From Pectinophora gossypiella (taxonomy: Eukaryota > Arthropoda > Insecta > Lepidoptera > Gelechiidae), in the NCBI RefSeq assembly GCF_024362695.1, contig NC_065419.1, positions 1,426,678 to 1,490,677 on the forward strand: a DNA stretch of 64,000 nucleotides. The letters are read 5' to 3'. The notes beneath the pieces are model-generated. The model was not told the DNA's origin. It saw nothing but the letters and a program-made list of their open reading frames with translations, and searched no databases. A program made the translations under genes and the position numbers. Shown here piece by piece: positions 42,346-53,582 of this stretch (the first letter of the stretch is position 1; each line of letters begins with the position of its first letter).

Positions 42346-42664
42346 TAAATCAACGGCGTCTGTGGTCCAGTGGTTGAACGTTGGGCTCACGATCCGGAGG
42401 ACCCGGGTTCGAATCCCGGTGGGGACATATTACAAAAATCAGTTTGCGATCCCTTTTTTGGGTAGGACATTACAGGCTGATCACCTGATTAGCCGAAAAT
42501 AAGATCTGTGTATCGAAAGGCACGTTAAGCCTTTGGTCTCGGTCACTTCCATTTAAGTAAGTAGTCGTTATAAGAGCCATTTCAGGGGCCTTGAGCGGCT
42601 TAATAATAGTACTGACACTAGGGTTGATGAGGTTGGTCACCTTACACCCCACACGATAGAAGAT
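42346..42664 (+). mobile_element. SINE-A, full-length
   Basis: GTCTGTGGTCCAGTGGTTGA, GGGTTCGAATCCCGG (consensus box B), a diverged core, and the tail CCCCACACGATAGAAG. Confidence 0.85.
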
Positions 42665-43060
42665 CATTGATGAACATGGAAATTCGTATTTGTTTGTATT
42701 TGCTAAAGCTACCATTGCTAAAGAACAAGCACTGTATGCAAAATAACATTCTCTTCTTCTCTCGTGTGGGTTGTGAGGTCACCAACCTCATCAACCCTGG
42801 TGTCAGGGTGATTATTGATCCGCCAAAGGACCCTGACTCATGTAACGACTATTTACTTGCATCAGTAAGCATGGAACGACATTTTTTTTACGTGACTTAT
42901 TGTAGATTTGCCGGACAAATGGGGAGCGCTGAAGGGCTCTCACCTGGTACAACGTACCTCACACGACAGAAGATCATTGATGAACATGGAAATTCGTATT
43001 TGTTTGTATTTGCTAAAGCTACGACTGCCGAAGGATAAGCACTGTATGCAAAATACCATT
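42640..43060. repeat. direct duplication around SINE-A and Jockey scraps
   Basis: 42663-42750 and 42972-43060 are near-identical (ATCATTGATGAACATGGAAA, GCTAAAGCTAC, AGCACTGTATGCAAAATA) with ~5% differences. Between them lie a reverse SINE-A 3' part (42751-42870) and a Jockey end (42884-42956). Confidence 0.85.
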
Positions 43061-43593
43061 ATAATTCATTTGCGTTTCGGAGTACAGCCTATCCAAATTC
43101 AAACAAGACTAATTGCATCCTTAATATCTATTTGTATTTCGTTCATTGCCAACTGTTTTGCACATCGGAACTTAAGCTGTGTTTGCACTGAACTCAGACT
43201 GTTTAATATACGAGTGCTTACCTACAGCTAACGAGCATTTATGTCTGTCAACAGATTTTGTGTTTGAATTTATGTATATTACGCAGATTACTGAAGATTA
43301 CTGAAACTATAGTCCCACCTTACAAATAAAAAATAAACCAGGGATGAACGTGGGTTTAAGTATTTGACATCATCATCAATTTAAGAGCCATGCTCTTGTC
43401 GGTGCAGCATTTTCCATGCTACTTTTTAGGGAAAAATAGGGCAGTGGTTTCCATTTTGCCTTCCGCCCCGCAGTACTCTGTCTGACGCAAGTGGGATGGC
43501 GCCCAGGGTAGTCTATTACAAAGCCATACTAGGACTCCTGTCCTCCGCCTCTGAATAGTACTGACAAAATTGAATCCAATTATCATACAATTC
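43061..43593. other. LINE traces
   Basis: 43377-43425 is a minus-strand GAGCATGGCTCTTAAAT LINE terminus. 43430-43560 (GCCATACTAGGACTCCTGTC) has a relative at 46220. No gene. Confidence 0.45.
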
Positions 43594-43901
43594 CTCCGTG
43601 GTCCAGTGGTTGAGCGTTGTGCTCACGATCCGGAGGTCCCGGTTCAAATCCCGGTGGGGACATATCACAAAAATCACTTTGTGATCCCTAGTTTGGTTAG
43701 GCCATTATAGGCTGATCACCTGATTGTCCGAAAGTAAGATGATCCGTGCTTCGGAAGGCACGTTAAGCCGTTGGTCCCGGTTACTACTTACTGATGTAAG
43801 TAAGTAGTCGTCAGGGGCCTTTGGCGGCTCAATAGTAACCCTGACACCAGGGTTGATGGGGTTGGTACTCCATCTCACAACCCACACGATAGAAGAAGAA
43901 G
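43594..43901 (+). mobile_element. SINE-A, full-length with 12-bp duplication
   Basis: CTCCGTGGTCCAGTGGTTGA, box B GGTTCAAATCCCGG, linker, core CCGTGCTTCGGAAGGCACG, and a tail ending GATAGAAGAAGAAG. ATCATACAATTC flanks it at 43582-43593 and 43902-43913. Confidence 0.92.
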
Positions 43902-43965
43902 ATCATACAATTCGACTGAACTATGCTTGGCTGTCAAATATTTTCATTTCCATACTTTTGCGACG

Positions 43966-44058
43966 GAAATACCCACTTGATATCAACTCAGAATCTTGGG
44001 TTCAATCATCCCTCAAAAGTTCTCGTTACGACGTCAGTAACACCCTGTATACAGTCAC
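43966..44058. mobile_element. hairpin MITE arm (ACAGGGTGTTA type)
   Basis: GCGACGGAAATACCCACTTG to ACGTCAGTAACACCCTGTAT. Confidence 0.65.
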
Positions 44059-44313
44059 GCTCGTTATTATACGAATAAATATTATAGGTATAGATAATCA
44101 CAAATGGATTCACTAATGCTTCTAACCCCAACTGCAATAAAGACCAATTAGTACTTAACTACATAGGCAGCAGTTAGCAGTTCAGTCCTAACTTAGTACC
44201 TAACTTCCTAACTACCTTACAGATTGATTGACTAGACTTAGTTAAGTTAGGACTTATGGAACTAAGCTCTTGTGTGATATTCTAGAACTTACTATTACGT
44301 TCAGTATGTATTC

Positions 44314-44660
44314 CCGTGAGCCGTGTTAGCACAGTTGGAAGAACACTTTACTCTCACTTTGAGGTCGCAGGTTCGAATCCAGCACAGGCCTAAACCAATG
44401 ATTGTCGAATTTGTTTTCGAACCCATGATTAGATCATAAATGTTTGACACGTGCTCAGCGGTGAAGAAAAACATCATGAAAAAACCCACATTCTCCGGAA
44501 ATGCGTTTCGGAGGTATGTGACCTGACCTGTATTGACCTGGTTTTCCCTTCGCGGTTTGCAAGGTCACACAGGCAGTCGCTGCTGTAAACAACTGGTCCT
44601 GTCAAATCTTCAGGTTAACCAGACCCTGTGAAAAACGGGATAATGCTAGGGGGATGAGTG
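44314..44660 (+). mobile_element. SINE-C, full-length
   Basis: GTGAGCCGTGTTAGCACAGT, box B GGTTCGAATCC, GTTTGACACGTGCTCAGCGG, and the tail CGGGATAATGCTAGGGGGAT. Confidence 0.85.
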
Positions 44661-44905
44661 ATTATCTTTGATAATGTCAGCATAATGGAACAATCATTAC
44701 AAGGTCATTGATAAGGTCTTTGACTAAATTGAATACTAACAACAGAATTCAGAGCTATTAGCTCTTGACAACCTCATTATCATGACTATTAGAGTAGAAG
44801 ACGGTCTATTGTCTATAACATAATTACTGTACTTAATAAGCAGAAGTTTTGGTTGCATGAATAAAATGTTTTTGGGGTTTCTTATCGATTCGATTCATAC
44901 ATTGT

Positions 44906-45212
44906 AGCCGTGGTAGCTCAGTCGGAAGAAGGTGTGACTCTCACTGTAAGGTCGCAGGTTAAAATCCAGCACGGCAACATGTTTCGATCGTAAATGATTA
45001 TCTCGTGCTCAGCGGTGAAGGACAACATCATAAGGAAACCCACATATCCGAGAAATGCGTTTCGGAGTTATGTGACCTAAGCTGTATTGAGCTGGTTTTC
45101 CCTTTGCGTGTTGGAAGGTCAGATAGGCAGTCGCTTCTGTAAAAAACCAGACCTGTCAGATCTTCAGGTTAGGTAACCGGGCCCTGTGAAAAACGGGATA
45201 ACGCATGTAGAT
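44906..45212 (+). mobile_element. SINE-C, nearly full
   Basis: GTAGCCGTGGTAGCTCAGTC. Box B is mutated to GGTTAAAATCC, and about 30 bases after the head are missing. The tail is CGGGATAACGCATG. Confidence 0.82.
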
Positions 45213-45239
45213 GACGATGTATTGAATTTCGTTACTCGG

Positions 45240-45382
45240 ACAGTCATGGGAAATATAACGTACCCACATTAGGACTCTGTCGCACTAACATATTTGACAT
45301 TTAGTGAGACTTACAGTTCAATTTGTCAAAAAAGTTAATGTGACATGGTATCAAAGTGTATACACATTAATGCTCGTGAACA
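45240..45382. mobile_element. mariner-type MITE (copy 5)
   Basis: Inverted relative to copy 1: ACAGTCATGGGAAATATAAC to CACATTAATGCTCGTGAA. Confidence 0.72.
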
Positions 45383-45411
45383 CAAATTCGGCTTGAAAAC
45401 CTGATTCTTCT

Positions 45412-45510
45412 TCTCTCTTCTATCGTGTGGGTTGTGAGGTGAATCGCCAACCTCATCAACCCTGGTGTCAGGGTTGTTATTGAGCTGCCAAAAGCCCCTG
45501 ACGTGGCTCA
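45412..45510 (-). mobile_element. SINE-A tail
   Basis: CTATCGTGTGGGTTGTGAGG, TCATCAACCCTGGTGTCAGG and CCCCTGACGTGGCTC. Confidence 0.7.
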
Positions 45511-46636
45511 AAACCTGATTTATCTTCCGTCACAAAACACCAGAAACAACAGAAAAACGGAACAATACCATAACATCCGAGACTTCAATCTAATTCACAA
45601 ACGAAAACAGGAAACAGTATAATTTATATGCAAAACCATCGGAACACAAGACTAATGCAATTCAATCAAGGTATTGTACACTACGTTTCACGCTTGGCCA
45701 CTGATCGGACAATTATTTAGCGGTTCACAGTTGGTTGCCTCTACAGAATAGCCACAGACTATAAAACTGTTAGTTTTTTAATTTGTTCTTATGGAATTCC
45801 TCTTCCTGGAATATACCTACTATTTGGATTCTTGCGTGTTTCGAATTTTGATATTCGTGTTTATTACTTCACTTTAATGTTATTATAATGAATATTTTTT
45901 TGATTATTTCATGAGGCACTTTCCAATCGTTCCCCAAAAACACGATAGATGGCGTTGTTAAGTTTTTTCTTCGTTTAAATCTTTTATCTTTTAGATTTTT
46001 ATTACACCAAGGTACAATTACAACTTCCACCCATTATTCTGATCAAAATAAACAGAAACAATACTTATAGCTAAAAATATCATTATATACATTATGTGAT
46101 TCAAATATCGAGCAACAATTAGTTCTACATTACATTTTAGAACAATTTTCTACCCCAGCAATGAGAAAATAGGTAATTATTACGTCAAAAGTGATCAACG
46201 CCATCTATCGTGTGTTTGGAACAGCGCCAAGAGTAGTCTATTTCAAAGACATACTAGGACTTCTTGTCCTCCGCCTTTGTATAGTAAAAAGATTATTAAA
46301 AAAAAACTGAAATCCGAGTCTGAAGTTATTTATTAACCAAAATATCTTACCTAAAAACTTAAGTAATTTAATCAATCACTATTAAGAATGTAGACCCTAA
46401 AACCTTACAGACTTGAGCACTTTTTCATTAAGTACCACAAAGTTAATTTGGCCGACTCATTAAACCCCGAAACTTCGCCCGAATAAAGGACAACTAAAAA
46501 AAGTTTCGGTCACGCCCTAAGATGTCATAAAAGAACTCCATTAAAAAGTTGCCAGTTAGGGTAGATGGATCAATAGTCGACTTTATGACTTGGTCATTTC
46601 AGGTAGGGTAACTTTGTATAATTATAATTAAATACA
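45511..46636. other. mostly unassigned
   Basis: 46160-46290 has short relatives elsewhere (AATGAGAAAATAGGTAATTA, CATACTAGGACTTCTTGTCC). No gene-like frame. Confidence 0.45.
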
Positions 46637-46985
46637 TACATACATAAACATAAACAGCCTATATACGTCCCACTGCTGGGCACAGGCCTCCTCTCAATCA
46701 ACCGGAGGGGAAATGGAGCATACTCCACCACGCTGCTCCACTGCGGGTTGGTGGAGGTGTTTGGGCTAGTACCCCGGGACCAACGGCTTAGCGTGCCTTC
46801 CGAAGCACGGTAAGTAAGATGATTATTTTACTTTTTCGAAAATTCAGGTGATTAAAGCCTGCAATATCCTTACCAAACAAAGGCCAGTCTCACAAAGTGA
46901 TTTCGACAATGTCCCTATCGGGAATCGAATCCTCAACCTCCAGATCGTGAGCCCAACGCTCTAACCACTAGACCACGGAGCCTGT
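46637..46985 (-). mobile_element. SINE-B, full-length
   Basis: (CATA)n, CAGCCTATATACGTCCCACT, CACCACGCTGCTCCACTGCG, core GTGCCTTCCGAAGCACGG, and a head with CTAACCACTAGACCACGGAG. Confidence 0.88.
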
Positions 46986-47072
46986 TAATAATACAATATC
47001 GTTAAATAATGATGGTTGATGGCATGCATAGCATAAGCTTTTGGTTATGATCCTAATTGGAAAAGTCTGAGT

Positions 47073-47218
47073 TACGGTCAAGAACATTAGGTAATATGTA
47101 TAGACTTTGGTACCATGTCACATTTACTTTTTTGACAAATTGAACTGTTAGTCTCACTAAATGTCAAATATGTTAGTGCGACAGAGTCCTAAAGTGGGTA
47201 CTATTGCTCATGACTGTA
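47073..47218. mobile_element. mariner-type MITE (copy 6)
   Basis: TACGGTCAAGAACATTAGGT to ACTATTGCTCATGACTGTAC. Confidence 0.75.
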
Positions 47219-47219
47219 C

Positions 47220-47893
47220 ATGCAACGCAAGATGAACTAAGTACCCATGTTTCACCGAGCTGTTTGTTAGACCAACGTAATAATTATAATAATAAAAATA
47301 AGTTTATTTCACACTCACAATTATAGTAAAACTTATCATAGCACTACTCACAGTGAACATGTTTGTATTGTGAGAGAGACTGGTGTCCATACTAGACGGA
47401 ATGCCTGTGTTACGGATCACTAGGCTCTCTTCCTCCCTATTTTCATAGTACATGGCAAGGCATTGTTATAGAAATACATACATACATAAACTCACGCCCG
47501 TAATCCCTAGTGGGCAGAGCCACAAGTCATCAAAGACAACTTGCAGCCACTGTTGACACGATGTCATAAGCTGGATATGATAAACCTTATGGTGATAAGG
47601 GATCAGCCTATCGCCCATAACATTAGGCCATCATGTTAGAGGACACAATCCCTCTGTCGGTTTTTACGACATGCACGGGAAGACAAGCAGCTGAACGAGT
47701 TCTATGTTTTTTATTTGCTCCCAGAACAGCATAGAAGCTGTTATAGAAATAGACTCTTTAAAATTACAGCTATAGGTGTGTGTGTGTGTTTTAGCCGTAG
47801 GTGTTGAGTCGTATCGCCGTCTATAATGGTCGAGTCATCTGTGTTAGGGAAAATTGCACTTAAGATAAATTAACTCATTGGTGCATGTCCAGT
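47220..47893 (-). mobile_element. SINE-D split by nested LINE tails
   Basis: The left half ends GTTAGACCAACGT (47278). The right half resumes at GTCGTATCGCCGTCTATAAT (47807). The ~500 bp between holds a LINE tail (47282-47460), the insert at 47477-47738 and a short GT repeat. Confidence 0.7.
47477..47738 (-). mobile_element. RTE-like LINE tail with 13-bp duplication
   Basis: Minus strand ends CACTAGGGATTACGGGCGTG then AGTTTATGTATG. TGTTATAGAAATA flanks it at 47464-47476 and 47739-47751. Shorter copies are at 61642 and 62531. Confidence 0.88.
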
Positions 47894-48682
47894 TTGTAGC
47901 AGAGGAAAAAATACGTTTTTAACGGCGTTATGTGACTTAGGTGTCCATGATGAATGATGTTCATCATCATCATCATCATCATCAATCAGTCGCGTCATCA
48001 TCAGTTGGGATATTTAGGTTATTAAATAATTTCCTACATAATAAGCAAATTGTCAATAAGAATTGGATCTGTACTAGGTTCAAGATAAATTATGAAATCC
48101 TGATTACTAAATAAAGACAGATCTAAAAACTAACGAAAATTTTTATTTAACTTATTTATGAATTTAAGTTTTTATAAGAAAATAAATAAATAAAAAAAAA
48201 TAAAAAAAGTCATGAAAAACGTAACAATAAGTCCGACATTTTATAACACTTTTTTTTATGACGTCACAGTGTGCTTTTTCATACAAATTCCATAGTAGGT
48301 AATATCGTGTTTTGACGTTTAGTAAAAAGTAACTGATTTGACTAGTTGAAACTACCCCATTTTAGACTCAATTATTAAAATGCTAAGAAGATACAGTGTA
48401 AATTGTTAAACTTAATTTTTTTAAGCACTTTTTTCTGAAATATACCAAGATAAGACAAAAATATACACTTCCACCCCGTTCCCAAAGTAGGGTTATTTCA
48501 TTACGTACCCAAGGGTGCTGACTTTGTAAGCGAAACTACTTTGGGACGTTATGTCTTTCAAGTTCTTTTTTGCGAAAGTGTTTTGAGACAAATATTTTTT
48601 GAGATGTCTTTTTCTGGACTTCCAAAGTGAGAATAAAAAGTTGTCCTCTGATGTGCATGTCACGACAATTTCATTCTTTATT
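47894..48682. other. unassigned, with a CRE-like palindrome
   Basis: (CAT)n near 47960. 48240-48350 shares a block with 34615-34700, including TGACGTCA. No gene. Confidence 0.45.
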
Positions 48683-49330
48683 GCGAATTAGAATTAGAAT
48701 CATTCATTCAACGTAATTATCATAGATAAACTTAATGGAGGTCAATTTAATATTTTTGAATTGACAAGAAACTGCAACAGCAACACATCTTTTAAACCAA
48801 TGTATGTATACTTTACGTGATCCTGAAGATGATCGCGGACAGGATGGACGCGGCCGTTTTCAGGCGCTTCACGGACCTACATATTTATTGTGCGGGCCGG
48901 TGAGCTGCCGGTGAGTGGCTTCTCGTTTTCCCGGTGTCTAACTGGGGTGTACTTACATTTTATTTTATTTTATTTTATTTTATTTTTTTCAATATTATTC
49001 TTACCTCCTATTATCATATATCTAACATAGTGTGTAAGATTTTCTTTTGTACTAACCATCTATGGACTTTTTTGTCTGCAAATAAATGATTTTTATTTTT
49101 TTTTTATTATTATTTATTTTACAAGTTATCTAATAGCTAGAGAAACACATTTAATACCAGGCAATTTTATCATTTAGGTAATCATTCATCTTAACCTTTT
49201 TTACATAAAGTAAGTTTCACATGAGCTTTAAATCTTTTTTCTGAGAAATTCAAAATACTGCTTGGTATTTTATTGTAAAGACGTATATGTACACGTCTTT
49301 ACAATACCCAAAAAAAGATGAATTTAATTA
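48683..49330 (-). mobile_element. LINE 3' UTR interrupted by another LINE tail
   Basis: 48683-48807 and 49119-49330 together match 4786-5190. The middle, 48808-49118, holds GATGATCGCGGACAGGATGG coding-like sequence, (TTTTA)n and the 8591-8735 tail (CATCTATGGACTTTTTTGTC). The inner element is therefore younger. Confidence 0.75.
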
Positions 49331-49337
49331 ACCTAAT

Positions 49338-49456
49338 CACCTGATTACCAAAAAGTAAGATAATCCGTGCTTCGGAAGGCACGTTAAGCCGTTGGTCCCG
49401 GTTACTACTTACTGATGTAAGTAGTCGTTACATGTGCCATGTCAGGGGCATTTGGT
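49338..49456 (+). mobile_element. SINE-A core piece
   Basis: CACCTGATTACCAAAAAGTA, GTGCTTCGGAAGGCACGTTA and CATGTGCCATGTCAGGGGCA. Confidence 0.7.
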
Positions 49457-49476
49457 ATTTTTCTATCTTAGATGAA

Positions 49477-49735
49477 GACTATAGAGAACCGGAGAGGAAA
49501 TATGATTGGCCACCTGATACGACACGATTCATTTATAACAAACATTATAGAAGGAAAAATTGAAGGGAAGAGAGGAAGGGGTAGACCTAGGATAACATTT
49601 ATGAAACAAATAAAAGAGAAGGTGCAGGTCGTGTCGTATCGGGAGGTGAAGGTTTTGGCGGGAAGAAGAGAGGAATGGCGGTTACTCCACCGACAAGAGC
49701 GCAGCTCTTAAATAGAGAGAGAGAGAGAGAGAGAG
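49477..49735 (+). mobile_element. LINE C-terminal fragment in a hairpin MITE
   Basis: Open to 49711: ENRRGNMIGHLIRHDSFITN, KIEGKRGRGRPRITFMKQIK, then EWRLLHRQERSS, and a (GA)n tail. AGATGAA at 49470-49476 and 49736-49742 is also MITE sequence, so it landed inside one. Confidence 0.8.
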
Positions 49736-49742
49736 AGATGAA

Positions 49743-50125
49743 TTGCTTCGATGTGGCCATTTTAACCCCCCTGATTAGTAATACGAGCGTGTACTCTGTC
49801 TGTAATTAATTCAAGACACTAACAACCGAAATAGACTAACACAAAGTCCATTCCAATTTAAACCCAAAACTATACATCATAGACAGTAATACCGGTAGAT
49901 CAAGATACCGGTACAACATTCGGTCCCGTAATTATTTCTGGATTTAATACCGGTACTAATGAATTGTCCGGCAGTCACATTTGACGGCTCGTTACCGACT
50001 GTGACAAATGAGGTGTGCTTATCTGATCATATGGTGCCCTGTGCGTATGTGATGGGAAGTGACGTTTGTCAATTCAAATTAAAAATTCAAATTTGAAAAT
50101 TACTTTATTCAATGGGTAATATTGC
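49743..50125. other. MITE remnant and unassigned DNA
   Basis: 49743-49780 completes the MITE arm (TTGCTTCGATGTGGCCATTT). After it, several ACCGGTA words (49885-49960) and no gene. Confidence 0.45.
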
Positions 50126-50531
50126 TTTGGGGCCTTTGGCGGCTCAATAATAACCCTGACACCAGGGTTGATGAGGTTAATACTTCACCTCACAACCCAC
50201 ACGATAGAAGAGAAGAATAAGTAATATAGTCACACTTTGTCGTTATTTTTTACATAACGATCGTCTCATCGGCGTCTCACTTACATTAAATAGTAACCGG
50301 CTTAACATGCCTTCCGAAGCACGGATCATCTTGCTTTCGGACAATCATGTGATCAGCCTGTAATGTATTTTTGATGATGATGATTTGATTTGATTTGTTT
50401 TGTATGTTGTGTGCAATAAAGTATATTTGATTTGATTTGATTTTGATTTGATTTGACGATTGATTGATGATGTCAAATTGCAATATTGATAATCTTAGAT
50501 GAATTGCTTCGATGTGGCCCTTTTAACCCCA
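50126..50531. repeat. SINE-A tail, SINE-A core (-), LINE tail, MITE half
   Basis: 50126-50214 SINE-A end (+). 50287-50372 SINE-A core (-). 50375-50462 (TTGTGTGCAATAAAGTATAT) with TGATTTGATT repeats. 50463-50531 right arm of the hairpin MITE (TGAATTGCTTCGATGTGGCC). Confidence 0.6.
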
Positions 50532-51056
50532 CAGGGCCCACATCTCTAGTCAGTGTGGTTCTGTCACAGCCAGGACACTTCATACAGAAAACCTCGTTTT
50601 ACACAGACGCTACACATTGACGTTTTCTGTGCGTGTGTGTGTGCGTGAGGTCTGACGCCCGTACGATTGAATACTAAAGTCAGACCGAGAGTGATGAGGT
50701 AAACAACTCAGCGGCTGGTGGGGAGCGGAGAGCAACAATTACATTTATTATATTTCTGACATTACATTGTTTTTTGGAATAATTATGTAGGTAGGTAAGT
50801 ACCCGATTAATTAGAAAATACGTAATTTTCACGTTGAAGCTGTACAACGCCATCTACAGGGTGTTAGTGACATCGTAACGAAAAAGAAATATTGTTTATG
50901 GTGAACGTCGCATGGAAAGTTCATTGCCTCAGAGGTTCACAGCAAAATTATTTGCAAGTTGTTTTTGTGTATATAGAGCGGTGCCCAACCTATTATAAAT
51001 CACGGTCGTGAGTTTATGTATTTCCACATGTATCTGACATAATACATTTACTGTAA
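50532..51056. other. unassigned
   Basis: 50856-50887 is a MITE end (CTACAGGGTGTTAGTGACAT). Otherwise nothing recognised. Confidence 0.4.
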
Positions 51057-51402
51057 GTCTTCTTCTTCTTATCGTGTGGGATGTGAGGTGGAATACCAAC
51101 AATACCAACCCCATCAACCCTGGCGTCAGGGTTATTACTGAGCCGCCATAGGTCCCTGACATGACTCATGTAACAACTACGTACTTACATCAGTAAGTAA
51201 TAACCGGGACCAACGCGCCGGGCTTAACGTGCCTTCCGAAGCACGGATCTTTTTACTTTTCGGACAATCAGGTGATCAGCCTGTAATGTCCTAACCAAAC
51301 TAGGGATCACAAAGTGATTTTTGTGATATGTTCCCACCGGGATTCGCACCCGGAGCCTCCGGATCGTGAATCCAACGCTCAATCACTGGACCACAGAGGC
51401 CG
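51057..51402 (-). mobile_element. SINE-A, full-length with target duplication
   Basis: TTACTGTAA flanks it at 51048-51056 and 51403-51411. Core GTGCCTTCCGAAGCACGG and linker CACAAAGTGATTTTTGTGA. The box B complement GGATTCGCACCCGG carries one change. Confidence 0.9.
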
Positions 51403-51820
51403 TTACTGTAATTAATTGATAGTTAAAAATAAATTGTCTATTATTGATGAAATTTACTTTATTATTTAGCTTTGCCTTTCTCTCAACCTTAGTAATTTAT
51501 CAATGTTCAATCGACCACGTGTTTCATTCTTTTATTTTCTTTTCACTCCCTCATTACACATCCTTCATTATTTAATGGGTTTTTGATGGACACCTTCCGT
51601 TTCTTTTTTTTTAACTACTTCTGTTCAGATGCTTTCGTAATTAAGTTACAAAAAGCTGTAGACATTATGAAACAAAAAAGAAAATAATTTTAAATCTTTC
51701 TGGCTTATCAGGAAACGAATTCTATTTCTGGCAACTTTTTAGCATTATCGGGACAATCAAGATGGATGGTAAAGAGTAAAAAGTATGGTTCATTATGTCA
51801 CGAAGGTCTTTTTAAATCCT
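51403..51820. other. no recognised feature
   Basis: Downstream of the gene on the minus strand. I see no clear poly(A) signal close to its stop. Confidence 0.4.
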
Positions 51821-52569
51821 CTATGTCTTCTTTTTTCTATTTACATTTTGAAAACTTGTGCACAGAGAAGACATTGCCTCTGTCCTCTCACTTCTTTGAG
51901 ACAGTTGTGGCCGTCTTCTTGACCATAATGGGGTTTTATTTATGGATACCTCATTTGTGGTCTCCTTCAAGGTATTATTACTTATGAACATCTCGGTATC
52001 ATTTGGCAAAACAACAATCTCTTCTAAAATTTCCTCCTTCTCCATACATATTTTTTTAATACAACCATCTTCTTCACCTAGATTTTGTTTAGGTTGTGCT
52101 GTGGGAAGAACCATATCACAATCCTGCACACCAATTATACCAGTACAAGCTCGTCCGAGAAGGGCACACACTTGTTCCATTATGGGATCTACCTTGACAT
52201 CTGCAGGTCCTCCACCAGTTCTTGTCGTACTCTCCTTTGAATTCTGATAATAGAGCTTGCTCTCGGTTTTCAGTTTTTCCCATAGATTCATTAGGGAGTC
52301 TTTATTTCTGAAATAAATTTACATGATATTTTTAGCGTGGTATTTAAATATTGTGCAGTTTAAATAATAAAAGGATGCATAATTACCTGTATATAGTTGC
52401 TGACGCGTATATAGTTGGTTACGTCTATCCAAGCTTTTATTTTTGCTTCATTTGTTGAACCATCCGTCTTTTTATTTAAAATTGTATCTTTATGTGACGC
52501 TAGTAGCTTCACGAGCTTATTTTTTTCCTCGGCGGCAAAGTTTTGGCCACGTTTCCTTTTCTCAGCCAT
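51821..52569 (-). pseudogene. zeste-type Myb/SANT-like DNA-binding protein, two exons, out of frame
   Basis: Exon 1 (52569-52387) starts MAEKRKRGQNFAAEEKNKLV and continues KLLASHKDTILNKKTDG...KAWIDVTNYI, the first two helices of a Myb/SANT-like domain of the zeste / fibrinogen-silencer-binding type. It ends at CAG|GTAATT. The intron is 52386-52308, ending TTTATTTCAG. Exon 2 (52307 to 51821) reads NKDSLMNLWEKLKTESKLYY, the third helix, then TRTGGGPADVKVDPIMEQVC, an acidic middle and a basic RRRPQLSQRSERTE end. Exon 1 ends in phase 0, but exon 2 needs two bases carried over, so the visible splice fails by one base (or two). A decayed gene, a sequencing indel or an unseen site are all possible. 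Proteins of this class bind DNA in the nucleus; some are host genes and some accompany PIF/Harbinger transposons. No transposase is present here. Confidence 0.7.
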
Positions 52570-53251
52570 TTCAGGTCACAAAAATGCAAAACTATTTCGA
52601 ATCTAAAGAAAATACCACAACAAACTGACGCCGCCGACACAAACTACAACAACCACATCTGTCTGTTTGACATTTTATTTTAATGCAAAGACTGTGTTGT
52701 TCATACAGCCTTATTTCGTCTGGATTGCGTTAATTATTTTTATTTTTCTTAATTCTTCATTATTTGCTAACTAAAAGACGAAGAATGATGTATTTTACTT
52801 TAATTGATTACAACTTTAAGCAATTTAATTAGTTTTAAATGATTTAATGACGTTTAACGAACTATCGACAAAATATCGACAATGGATGCCGTTTTAAAAA
52901 AAAAAACAACTGTCACTTACTTAAGGGAACCCTAGTTAAGTAGCACCTAGCATGGTGAAAATGAATTTAGGTAAGGGTCGGATTTAAAGGGACCCCTTAC
53001 TTAAGGGTCACTTACGTAGGAATATGTTGAGGGCATGTTGGTGAAGACGGGCATTACTTACTCATTTCTTAGGACATGGTCAAAATACATAATAGCTATC
53101 TAGCAGATTGCATTCAACCTTTCATAGATTTAGGATGCAAGTACGAAAAAATTCTAGGTCTCTGCAACCTATTCTAAACAGTGGAAAGAAAAGTAGGTTC
53201 TCAACAATTTTAATTTTAGTCGCCAGACATATTTTGTTACACGACTAATAC
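52570..53251. other. upstream region with short palindromes
   Basis: 52918-53035 has ACTTAAGGGAACCCTAGTTA, GGGACCCCTTACTTAAGGGT and related inverted words. Whether this is promoter or a transposon end is open. Confidence 0.4.
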
Positions 53252-53582
53252 TCGGATCATCTCCCTAGCGGTATCCCGTTGTTACAGGGTCCGCTAATCT
53301 AACCTGAAGATTTGACAGGTCCGGTTTTTTACAAAAGAGACTGCCTGTTTGACCTTCCAAACCGCGAAGGGCAAATCGGTCACATACTTTCGAAACGCAT
53401 TTCTCGGGAATGTGAGTTTTCTCACGATGTTTTCCTTCACCGTTGAGCACGACATAATCATTTATGATCCAAACATGAATTTGAAAAACGATTGCAAAAA
53501 TCATAGGTTAAGGCCCATGCTGGATTCAAACCTGCAAAATTAGAATGAGAGTCAATCGTTCTTCCAACTGGGCTACCACGAC
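53252..53582 (-). mobile_element. SINE-C, nearly full
   Basis: ATCTCCCTAGCGGTATCCCG, CCTTCACCGTTGAGCACGA, and a head at the right with TTCTTCCAACTGGGCTACC. Confidence 0.8.
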
